A stretch of DNA of 5,675 bases from Clostridiales bacterium (GTDB lineage Bacteria > Bacillota > Clostridia > Oscillospirales > Oscillospiraceae). The notes under the pieces were generated by a model, which saw only the letters and a list, made by a program, of their open reading frames with translations, did not search any database and was not told the DNA's origin. The DNA lies in the NCBI GenBank assembly GCA_012729875.1, contig JAAYCC010000006.1:1-5675 (forward strand). The letters run 5' to 3'. This document shows positions 1-5,675 of this stretch, one piece after another (the stretch's first letter is position 1; every line of letters begins with the position of its first letter). The translations under genes and the position numbers were made by a program.

Positions 1-102
1 ATGTATGATGCAGTGTGCGCGGAGTGCGGAAAGCCTTGCAAGGTTCCTTTTGAGCCCCGTAGTGACCGCCCGGTATACTGCAGCGACTGCTTCAGAAGAT
101 AA
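1..102 (+). CDS. CxxC-x17-CxxC zinc-ribbon protein, 33 residues or the C-terminal end of a longer protein
   Basis: Reading from the ATG at base 1 gives 33 residues and a TAA stop at 100-102. Cysteines lie at 6, 9, 27 and 30, arranged as CAEC, 17 residues, then CSDC; a fifth cysteine is at 13. This spacing matches the family described as the CxxC-x17-CxxC domain, which presumably binds one zinc ion through the four paired cysteines. The segment RPVYCSDCF is typical of that domain. In many Firmicutes it forms the C-terminal part of a longer zinc-ribbon protein, where a Met in this position is internal. Because the window starts exactly at this ATG, no ribosome binding site or upstream frame can be seen, so completeness is undecided. 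The molecular role is unknown; nucleic acid or protein binding is only a guess. The gene is followed 11 bases later by a strong terminator, so it ends its transcription unit. Confidence 0.72.
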   Translation: MYDAVCAECGKPCKVPFEPRSDRPVYCSDCFRR

Positions 103-113
103 CAGTGACTTCT

Positions 114-147
114 AAAATGCGCCCCCTTAGGGGGCGCATTTTCTTTT
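114..147 (+). terminator. Rho-independent terminator after the zinc-ribbon gene
   Basis: A perfect 13-bp stem pairs AAAATGCGCCCCC (114-126) with GGGGGCGCATTTT (130-142) around a three-base TTA loop. It is followed by CTTTT (143-147), so the T-rich tract reads TTTTCTTTT. The stem has a GC core with A/T flanks. The A run on the left means the hairpin could also work on the minus strand, although no minus-strand gene ends nearby. It separates the zinc-ribbon gene from tex. Confidence 0.93.
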
Positions 148-173
148 ACTTAAACACCGCTTTGTGATAGAAT
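145..173 (+). promoter_or_regulatory. Predicted sigma-A promoter of tex, extended -10
   Basis: The -35 candidate TTTACT (145-150) matches TTGACA at four of six positions. The -10 candidate TAGAAT (168-173) matches TATAAT at five of six. The spacer is 17 bases. TG at 165-166 followed by one base before the -10 gives an extended -10 element. Transcription would start near 180, leaving a leader of about 30 bases. The -35 overlaps the end of the upstream terminator T tract, so the two signals are packed tightly. This is a consensus-based prediction, supported by its position between a strong terminator and a complete gene. Confidence 0.7.
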
Positions 174-198
174 AGCTACTGAAATATGAATTCTATCA
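165..198. repeat. 9-bp perfect inverted repeat spanning the tex -10 and leader
   Basis: TGATAGAAT (165-173) is the exact reverse complement of ATTCTATCA (190-198), with 16 bases between the arms. The left arm contains the whole extended -10 element, and the right arm ends at the first base of the ribosome binding site AAGGAG. The left arm lies upstream of the predicted start point, so it would not be in the mRNA and a leader hairpin is unlikely. A DNA-level operator with two half-sites 25 bases apart is possible. Chance in AT-rich DNA is also possible. Confidence 0.4.
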
Positions 199-203
199 AG
201 GAG
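198..203 (+). promoter_or_regulatory. Ribosome binding site of tex
   Basis: AAGGAG ends five bases before the ATG at 209-211. It is a near-perfect Shine-Dalgarno sequence and fixes the tex start codon. Confidence 0.9.
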
Positions 204-208
204 TACGC

Positions 209-2371
209 ATGGACAGCATAATTTGTATTCTGGCAAGAGAGCTCAATAAAAAAGAAGAACACGTAAAAAATGTCATAGACCTCATAGACGCGGGGAATAC
301 GATCCCTTTTATTGCGCGCTACCGCAAAGAAATGCACGGCGCTATGGACGACACTTCTCTCCGTGATCTTTCGGAGAGACTCTCATACCTTCGCAGTCTC
401 ACCCAGCGGCGCGAAGAGGTCAAGAAGGCGATTAGCTCTCAGGACAAGCTTACGGAAGAGCTTTCATTGCAAATAGACGCTGCGAAAACGCTAGCGGAGG
501 TAGAGGACATCTATCGCCCCTATAAACAAAAGCGCCGCACCCGCGCAACCGTAGCAAAGGAAAAAGGGCTTGAACCGCTTGCAGTTACGCTTTTTGGGCA
601 GAGCAGGGATTTGCCTGATATAAGCGGGCTTGCCGCTGAGTATGTAGATGCGGGAAAGGGCGTGGATAGCGTCCAGGACGCACTTGCCGGCGCGTCGGAC
701 ATAATAGCGGAAATGGTCTCCGACAGTGCGGAAATCAGACGGCTCCTGCGTGAGCTTATTATAAACAAGGGGCATCTGTCTTCAGCCGCCGCTGTTGACG
801 AGGACTCCGTATACAGTCTTTACTACAGCTTTGACCAGCCGGTTTCACGGCTGCAGGGACATCAGATACTCGCTGTAAACCGTGGTGAGAAAGAGGGATT
901 CCTGAAGGTTTTGGTGTATGTTGACAGGCAGTCGGCCCTGACGCTTTTGTGGAATGAGTCGGTAAAGCCCGGCTCGAGTGCGTCGGACTTTGTCCGCGGC
1001 GCGGCTGAGGACGCTTACGACCGGCTGCTTTTCCCATCTATGGAGCGCGAGGTGCGCAGCGCTCTGACGGAGACTGCGTCTGATGGTGCTATACGCAATT
1101 TTGCTCTGAACCTGAAGCCGCTCCTCATGCAGCCGCCTGTAAGAGGCCATGTGACAATCGGACTTGACCCCGGCTACCGCAACGGATGCAAGGTGGCGGT
1201 GGTGGACGGAACGGGCAAGGTACTGGATACGACCGTGGTATATCCCACCTATGGTGAGCGCCAGAAAAATGAGGCCATTGACACTCTTCTGAAGCTAATA
1301 GAAAAACACGGTGCGGAGCACGTCTCCATCGGAAACGGCACCGCCTCGCGCGAAACCGAGAATATGGTCTGTGAATTGATATCCCACGCTCCTGGCGTGA
1401 GCTACATGATAGTCAACGAGGCGGGCGCATCGGTGTACTCGGCGTCAAAGCTTGCTGCGGAGGAGTTTCCGCAGTTCGATGTGAATCTGCGCTCCGCCGT
1501 GTCAATAGCGCGCAGAATGCAGGATCCGCTGGCGGAGCTGGTGAAGATAGATCCGAAGGCGATCGGCGTGGGACAGTATCAGCATGATATGCCTCAGAAG
1601 AGACTTGACGAGGCGCTCTCTGCCGTCGTAGAGGACTGCGTCAACGCTGTCGGCGTCGATGTTAACACAGCATCACCTTCCCTTCTACAGCGCGTATCCG
1701 GTCTTAACGCCACAACGGCAAAGAACATTGTGCTTTACCGCGAGGAAAACGGCGTATTCGCTTCCAGAAAAGAGCTTATGAAGGTGTCTAAGCTCGGGCC
1801 CAAGGCATATGAGCAGTGCGCGGGCTTTCTGCGCGTACCCGAGAGTAAGTCTGTACTTGATAGAACGGGAGTGCACCCCGAGAGCTACGCGGCGGCGGTA
1901 AAACTTCTCACGTTGTGCGGATACAAGCAGACGGATATGGCCGCCGGCAACATCGCCAAGCTTCCAGAGCGCGTAAAAGAATATGGTGAGTCCAAGGTCG
2001 CGCAGGAATGCGCGGTCGGCGTACCCACGCTCAGGGACATAGTCAAAGAGCTTCTAAAGCCCGGGCGTGACCCGCGTGATGAGCTCCCCGCCCCCGTACT
2101 GCGGACGGACGTCTTGGATATGAAGGATCTTCTACCCGGTATGATCCTGAGCGGTACTGTGCGCAACGTCATTGATTTTGGAGTATTCGTCGATATCGGC
2201 GTACATCAGGACGGGCTTGTGCACATCTCGGAAATCGCTGATAAATTTATCCGTCACCCCTCGGAAATGGTATCCGTCGGAGATGTGATAAAAGTAGTTG
2301 TGCTTTCCGTAGATACCCAGAAAAAGCGTATATCCCTCTCAATGAAGCAGGTAAAAGATTTAAAAGACTGA
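209..2371 (+). CDS. tex: Tex, S1 domain RNA-binding transcription accessory protein
   Basis: This is a complete 720-residue Tex protein, within the usual family length of roughly 700-780. The N-terminal helical Tex region covers about 1-190 and includes IPFIARYRKE (32-41) and EDIYRPYKQKRRTRA (99-113). The conserved ILAVNRGEKEG is at 220-230. A YqgF/RNase H-like domain starts at VTIGLDPGYRNGCK (315-328) and includes SIGNGTASRETE (373-384) and VNEAGASVYSAS (402-413). The strongly conserved stretch around DPKAIGVGQYQHD (448-460) leads into helix-hairpin-helix segments at about 475-545, with VNAVGVDVNTAS at 478-489. A C-terminal S1 domain spans about 644-713, with DFGVFVDIG at 656-664 and DGLVHISE at 668-675. 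Tex is a cytoplasmic nucleic-acid-binding protein related to eukaryotic Spt6. It associates with transcription and affects gene expression, and its exact job in most bacteria is unsettled. No frameshift or missing domain is visible. It appears to be a single-gene transcription unit with its own promoter. Confidence 0.97.
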   Translation: MDSIICILARELNKKEEHVKNVIDLIDAGNTIPFIARYRKEMHGAMDDTSLRDLSERLSYLRSLTQRREEVKKAISSQDKLTEELSLQIDAAKTLAEVEDIYRPYKQKRRTRATVAKEKGLEPLAVTLFGQSRDLPDISGLAAEYVDAGKGVDSVQDALAGASDIIAEMVSDSAEIRRLLRELIINKGHLSSAAAVDEDSVYSLYYSFDQPVSRLQGHQILAVNRGEKEGFLKVLVYVDRQSALTLLWNESVKPGSSASDFVRGAAEDAYDRLLFPSMEREVRSALTETASDGAIRNFALNLKPLLMQPPVRGHVTIGLDPGYRNGCKVAVVDGTGKVLDTTVVYPTYGERQKNEAIDTLLKLIEKHGAEHVSIGNGTASRETENMVCELISHAPGVSYMIVNEAGASVYSASKLAAEEFPQFDVNLRSAVSIARRMQDPLAELVKIDPKAIGVGQYQHDMPQKRLDEALSAVVEDCVNAVGVDVNTASPSLLQRVSGLNATTAKNIVLYREENGVFASRKELMKVSKLGPKAYEQCAGFLRVPESKSVLDRTGVHPESYAAAVKLLTLCGYKQTDMAAGNIAKLPERVKEYGESKVAQECAVGVPTLRDIVKELLKPGRDPRDELPAPVLRTDVLDMKDLLPGMILSGTVRNVIDFGVFVDIGVHQDGLVHISEIADKFIRHPSEMVSVGDVIKVVVLSVDTQKKRISLSMKQVKDLKD

Positions 2372-2397
2372 GGCTCCACTGTTATAAACCAGATCTG

Positions 2398-3501
2398 TCA
2401 AGCCCCTTTCTGCCCCTCTGCGGTCCTTTGTTTTTTTAGTTTGATTTGCAAAGAAATGAGAATAAGAAGCGGTATTACGATTTGAAAAAATGGAGCAGAA
2501 TAACTGTAAATTTCAGCCGCTTTGAACATCTGCATAGTATTTTTAAATATATAGACCGAGCTTATCATCATAAGCAAGGATATCGGGGCAGCTACTTTTT
2601 TATGATCGCTGATGTTGAACAGCTTTGCGATTCCTCTGCATCCTACATACAGGCAGACGGTTGACTTAACTAGACCAAAGACAATAAAATTGCCCGAGAC
2701 CAAAACTTCAACCCTTGAGAAGAATTTTCCGACTTCAATGATCCCTGCGTTTGTGTAGGTTGGAAAGTACAGCGACTTAACCAAGGGAAATCCTAAAACC
2801 AGTGTATTCCCCAAGACTAACGCAAAAAGCAAAAGTCCCGAGAACAGAATAGCTTTCACATACAGTTTTGCAGGATTTTCTTTTGTGTCTACCGATGAAA
2901 ACACTGTTATAAACAGGACCGTTTCCGCGAAAGGAAATACAAGTACGGAATAAGCCCCGGCGAGGACAGGCTTCAAATTATCGTAGAGGATAGGTTTTAT
3001 ATTGTCCAAATCCATGTTTTGGGTAGAAGACAATATCAGCAATATAACAACGAACATTGCGATCGGCATAATGAAAACATTTCCTCTGCCTAGGACTTCT
3101 ATACCTTTTTTTACTGTAAAATACATAATGAGGCCAATACTTATTGCCACAACTATTTGAGGTGTTTCAGGGAAAGAAACTACATGAATATACTCCGTAA
3201 AATTCCTGATTACAAGTATTCCGAGAATAATCGCATATGCGCTGAAAAGAAAGGTGACTATTGCCCCGCCAAGTTTTCCAAGCACCATATAAGACAGATC
3301 GAAAAGATCCTTATCGGGCTCCAGCTTATTAATCCGTGCATAAATAAGAACTATCGGTATTGACATAACTGCACCGATAATAATGGATAGCCACGAATCT
3401 TGTTCGGCTTTAAGACTGCCGCCGGTCACTATAGAGCTTCCCATAGCAAACAGGATCATAATACTGACTGCCTGCTTGCCGCTGATTTTCTCATTTATCA
3501 T
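2398..3501 (-). CDS. GerB-family spore germination permease (GerAB/GerKB type)
   Basis: This complete 367-residue integral membrane protein is the B subunit of a GerA-type germinant receptor in the spore inner membrane. It belongs to the spore permease branch of the APC transporter superfamily, and B subunits are implicated in germinant binding. I count about ten hydrophobic segments, near residues 10-26, 36-56, 78-98, 114-130, 142-158, 183-203, 214-237, 265-288, 303-319 and 336-353, as expected for the fold. Family landmarks are the N-terminal ISGKQAVSI (6-14), FPFAETVLF (189-197) and FFSRVEVLV (260-268). The first is followed by the usual first helix, and the last holds the conserved Arg-Val-Glu. 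The family usually has PFGE where this protein has PFAE. The C-terminus is a short basic tail. It is the last gene of the operon, 23 bases after the GerC gene, and converges on tex. The germinant cannot be read from the sequence. Confidence 0.94.
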   Translation of the reverse strand: MINEKISGKQAVSIMILFAMGSSIVTGGSLKAEQDSWLSIIIGAVMSIPIVLIYARINKLEPDKDLFDLSYMVLGKLGGAIVTFLFSAYAIILGILVIRNFTEYIHVVSFPETPQIVVAISIGLIMYFTVKKGIEVLGRGNVFIMPIAMFVVILLILSSTQNMDLDNIKPILYDNLKPVLAGAYSVLVFPFAETVLFITVFSSVDTKENPAKLYVKAILFSGLLLFALVLGNTLVLGFPLVKSLYFPTYTNAGIIEVGKFFSRVEVLVSGNFIVFGLVKSTVCLYVGCRGIAKLFNISDHKKVAAPISLLMMISSVYIFKNTMQMFKAAEIYSYSAPFFQIVIPLLILISLQIKLKKQRTAEGQKGA

Positions 3502-3504
3502 ATT

Positions 3505-3515
3505 TCACCTGCTCC
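3505..3515 (-). promoter_or_regulatory. Ribosome binding site of the GerB-family gene
   Basis: In minus-strand reading the 23-base gap after the GerC stop contains GGAG (3515-3512) and AGGTGA (3510-3505) before the ATG at 3501-3499. AGGTGA matches the 3' side of the Shine-Dalgarno consensus, with three bases to the ATG. GGAG lies ten bases away. Either supports translation from this ATG. Confidence 0.7.
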
Positions 3516-3524
3516 GGAACTGTT

Positions 3525-4676
3525 TCAACCACCTTTGCCGTGAGAGCTAAGAGAGCCCTTGTTGAATGTTCCGCTGCCAATAATAGTTACCTTGCAATCG
3601 ACGTTGAAATCAACTGTTTTGAATGTCTCGTCCCAGCCCTCTTTGTATTCTTCCCAGAGCCGCGGATGATTTCTATAAATCTGCCTGCCTATCCCAAATA
3701 TATCGCTCTCCAGCTCTGACTGGGCTTTGTCTATCAGCTTGTATAGATCCCTTTCCATTTTATTTTCAAGGTTCTGTGCAATTTTTTTGACCTCGTCGCT
3801 TTTTGTGAAATCGGCCTTTGTGTCTATTTCGCCGATATTAACGTCTGTTTTAATCGTCACGTCCACGCGTATCTTATTGTCATCGTCAAATTTTATAGCT
3901 GTTTTACTTTTATTTTTTAAAATTTCGTAGGATATGAACGACTCCGTCTCGTCCTCCGCTTTGTAAGTCAACAATCCAGATTTTATTTTATTATTGATAA
4001 TCGACAGATTCCTGCTCTCCTGCTCGTCTAAATACCCGATTAGTTTGTCACGCTTGAAAACGCCTGTTCCGCAGAGCTTTAATTCCTTCTTATCCTCTAC
4101 GCTGATTATTTTGAATGTTGGAATTACGGCAGAGACGCCGTCGGAATTAATATCATTGTAAACCTTGTATGAGTGTACCGCGGGAGCATCGCCTAAGGGC
4201 TTTTCTGGTGTATCGAACAGCTCATCGACCTTATAGCAGACGATAGGAGAAAAAACACCATCCGTCATTAAAGCGTCTTTTGCGTCACAGCCTTTTGTAA
4301 TCAATATATCCATTTCAATTCTGGCTTCGTGATCCCTAATCGTCAGGTCAAGGACTTCTCCAATACCTTTTTTGGCCAGCTCTTCACTTAAAAACATCAC
4401 TTTGCAGTGCCCAAAATATAGCTTTTTTGAACTTATGGCAATAAGATCCCGAAGAGCCTCAAAAACAGTGTCTCCATCTGTTTCGATCACGTCTGTAGTT
4501 ATTTTCTCATCTGAAACAGAGACGGTTTCTACAGACACGTGGTACTTTTTCCCTTGATGGCCCACATCGATTGCCATGCCCGAGACAGTTATCTGTTGGT
4601 CGATGTCCACATAACAGCTCGATAAAAGACAGAGGTTCATTAGTACAATAAAAATAATTATAATTCTTTTCCGCAT
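3525..4676 (-). CDS. Ger(x)C-family spore germination lipoprotein (GerAC/GerKC type)
   Basis: This is the C subunit of a GerA-type germinant receptor, a lipoprotein anchored on the outer face of the spore inner membrane. From the ATG at 4676-4674 it has 383 residues, normal for the family. The signal peptide starts MRKR, continues with a hydrophobic run, and ends in the lipobox LLSSC, with the lipidated Cys at 21. Family landmarks are LYFGHCKVMFLSEELAKKG (86-104), GTGVFKRDKLIGYLDEQES (203-221) and the C-terminal DIFGIGRQIYRNHPRLW (325-341). I chose this ATG because it gives an ordinary signal peptide and lies one base after the GerA stop. It also has AGGA nine bases upstream (4689-4686). A TTG at 4709-4707 would add 11 residues and overlap the GerA gene, and has a weaker ribosome site. 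The usual WDxxE-like segment after the Cys is replaced by YVDIDQQ. The protein ends in a short Gly/Ser-rich tail. Confidence 0.93.
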   Translation of the reverse strand: MRKRIIIIFIVLMNLCLLSSCYVDIDQQITVSGMAIDVGHQGKKYHVSVETVSVSDEKITTDVIETDGDTVFEALRDLIAISSKKLYFGHCKVMFLSEELAKKGIGEVLDLTIRDHEARIEMDILITKGCDAKDALMTDGVFSPIVCYKVDELFDTPEKPLGDAPAVHSYKVYNDINSDGVSAVIPTFKIISVEDKKELKLCGTGVFKRDKLIGYLDEQESRNLSIINNKIKSGLLTYKAEDETESFISYEILKNKSKTAIKFDDDNKIRVDVTIKTDVNIGEIDTKADFTKSDEVKKIAQNLENKMERDLYKLIDKAQSELESDIFGIGRQIYRNHPRLWEEYKEGWDETFKTVDFNVDCKVTIIGSGTFNKGSLSSHGKGG

Positions 4677-4677
4677 T

Positions 4678-5675
4678 TTACTTTTTCCTGATTGGGTTTT
4701 TTTGTTCAAAGATCGGCCTTGTGATCATATATTTCCATGGTGCTCGAATAGCTTTATCTTTGGCTTCTTGGAAGTTGCCGGTTGTCAGATGAGAAGTATA
4801 GATGACGCCGAAAGATTCCAGTGAAAAAAGATGTATCAGAAGACCGATAAAGGCAAACGCATATCCATAGAGCCCCAGAATGCCTGTAGAAAATAGAAAC
4901 AGAAACCGGAGTATAACAGTAGCACCTTTGATCTTCGTGTTTATAAGCCCTGTTATCGCTGTAACGGCTACGATTATGACCATAGGCGCGCTGATGAATT
5001 TTGCTTCAACCGCGGCCTGCCCTATTACCAAAGCTCCGACAATGCTCAGAGCCTGACCGATGTTTGAGGGCATTCTGATTCCCGCTTCTCTTATGATTTC
5101 AAATGTGATGAGCATAATAACGCATTCCATTATTGTCGGGAAAGGTATGCCCTTATGCGCCGCGATAATATTCAGGGCCAGATCTGTCGGTATCATCTCT
5201 CTGTGGTAGCTCGTAAAAGCGACATAGACAGCGGGGGTGCTGATCGATAATAAAAACCCCAAAATTCGCAATAATCTGCCGATAGATGCAAAATAAAAAT
5301 TTAGGTAGTAGTCGTCGTTTGACTGAAAGTTTTCAATAAAAAGATAAGGTACTGTAAGCACAACAGGCGTTCCATCAAGAAAAAGAGCAACTCGCCCTTC
5401 CAGCAGCTTCGCCGCAATCACATCCGGCCTTTCGGAGATACCAATGGTCTTGAATAGAGACATAGGAGAATCCTTGATGAGCTCGCTAATATAGTTGACG
5501 TCAAGAACGCCGTCGATCTCAATTCTGTCCAGACGTCTGTTTAGTTCCTCAACAACTTTTTCGTCGGCCAGGCTTTCAAGATAACAGACGCAGGCTTTCG
5601 TGTTTGACCTTGTACCAAAAGTTCTGAATTTGAACTTCAGATCCGGCGTGTAAATCTTTCTCCTCAGCATCGACA
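4678..5675 (-). CDS. GerA-family spore germination receptor subunit, N-terminus cut by the window edge
   Basis: This is the A subunit of a GerA-type germinant receptor, a spore inner-membrane protein with a large soluble N-terminal domain and about five membrane helices. Counting from the Met codon at 5670-5668, 330 residues are visible. GerA proteins are usually about 480-540 long, and the frame stays open through the last bases of the window. The Met is therefore almost surely internal and roughly the first third is missing. LRRKIYTPDLKFKF (2-15) matches the family's conserved LIRRRI-type segment inside the soluble domain. Other landmarks are ERPDVIAAKLLEGRVALFLD (80-99) and EAGIRMPSNIGQALSIVG (195-212) continuing into ALVIGQAAVEA (213-223). 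The C-terminus has RAPWKYMITRP (309-319). Hydrophobic segments lie near 132-152, 179-193, 207-221, 228-245 and 253-283. Its TAA stop (4680-4678) is one base from the GerC ATG, indicating translational coupling. It is the first of the three operon genes seen here. Confidence 0.95.
   Translation of the reverse strand, partial: SMLRRKIYTPDLKFKFRTFGTRSNTKACVCYLESLADEKVVEELNRRLDRIEIDGVLDVNYISELIKDSPMSLFKTIGISERPDVIAAKLLEGRVALFLDGTPVVLTVPYLFIENFQSNDDYYLNFYFASIGRLLRILGFLLSISTPAVYVAFTSYHREMIPTDLALNIIAAHKGIPFPTIMECVIMLITFEIIREAGIRMPSNIGQALSIVGALVIGQAAVEAKFISAPMVIIVAVTAITGLINTKIKGATVILRFLFLFSTGILGLYGYAFAFIGLLIHLFSLESFGVIYTSHLTTGNFQEAKDKAIRAPWKYMITRPIFEQKNPIRKK
4686..4689 (-). promoter_or_regulatory. 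Ribosome binding site deciding the GerC-family start
   Basis: AGGA, read on the minus strand and inside the last GerA codons, lies nine bases before the ATG at 4676-4674. It favours that ATG over the upstream TTG at 4709-4707. The site is modest, so coupling to the end of GerA translation probably contributes. Confidence 0.6.

Noticed and set aside
759..1150. Two overlapping minus-strand open frames inside tex.
   Set aside because: They lie opposite a fully conserved Tex reading frame, show no family features, and are expected as shadows in GC-richer coding DNA.
2390..2397. 8-bp palindrome CAGATCTG in the convergent gap, considered as a bidirectional terminator.
   Set aside because: It has no loop and no adjacent T tract on either strand. 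It is a short symmetric site expected by chance.
2431..2437. Run of seven T bases after the tex stop, considered as a tex terminator tail.
   Set aside because: I find no convincing stem directly before it, and it lies within the GerB coding sequence, encoding Lys residues in the basic C-terminal tail.
2446..2664. 72-codon plus-strand open frame opposite the end of the GerB gene.
   Set aside because: It is antisense to a complete permease gene, and its protein has no recognisable motif or good ribosome binding site.
4677..4709. Upstream TTG start (4709-4707) for the GerC-family gene, overlapping the GerA gene.
   Set aside because: It would place 11 polar residues before a signal peptide that already begins normally at MRKR, and its ribosome site is poorer than that of the ATG at 4676.
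5668..5670. ATG near the right edge as the true start of the GerA-family gene.
   Set aside because: The frame stays open to the edge, and the protein from this Met would lack about a third of the family length, starting inside a conserved segment.

Overview
The window suggests an endospore-forming member of the Firmicutes, most likely of the class Clostridia. The evidence is a GerA-type spore germinant receptor operon, strong purine-rich ribosome binding sites, and a tiny CxxC-x17-CxxC zinc-ribbon protein. The species cannot be named from this sequence.

Layout from left to right. Bases 1-102 (+) encode a 33-residue four-cysteine protein, or the tail of a longer one that begins before the window. 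A strong intrinsic terminator follows at 114-147. A compact promoter partly overlaps its T tract, with a TTTACT -35 and an extended TAGAAT -10. This promoter leads to tex (209-2371, +), a complete gene for the S1-domain RNA-binding transcription accessory protein. A perfect 9-bp inverted repeat links the tex -10 region to the bases just before its ribosome binding site.

From 2372 to the right edge everything lies on the minus strand and reads right to left. First comes a GerA-family receptor subunit that runs off the window (4678-5675). Next is a GerC-family lipoprotein (3525-4676), and then a GerB-family 10-helix permease (2398-3501). The three are packed with gaps of 1 and 23 bases, so they look like one operon in A-C-B order, the order found in Bacillus subtilis gerK. 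Together they would form an inner-membrane receptor of the spore that senses small-molecule germinants. The operon promoter lies outside the window.

tex and the germination operon converge with only 26 bases between their stop codons and no visible terminator. Base composition also changes here: tex is clearly GC-richer than the germination genes. All genes belong to known families. I found no new system; the more interesting points are the regulatory DNA ahead of tex, the convergent junction, and small departures from family motifs in the GerC and GerB proteins.
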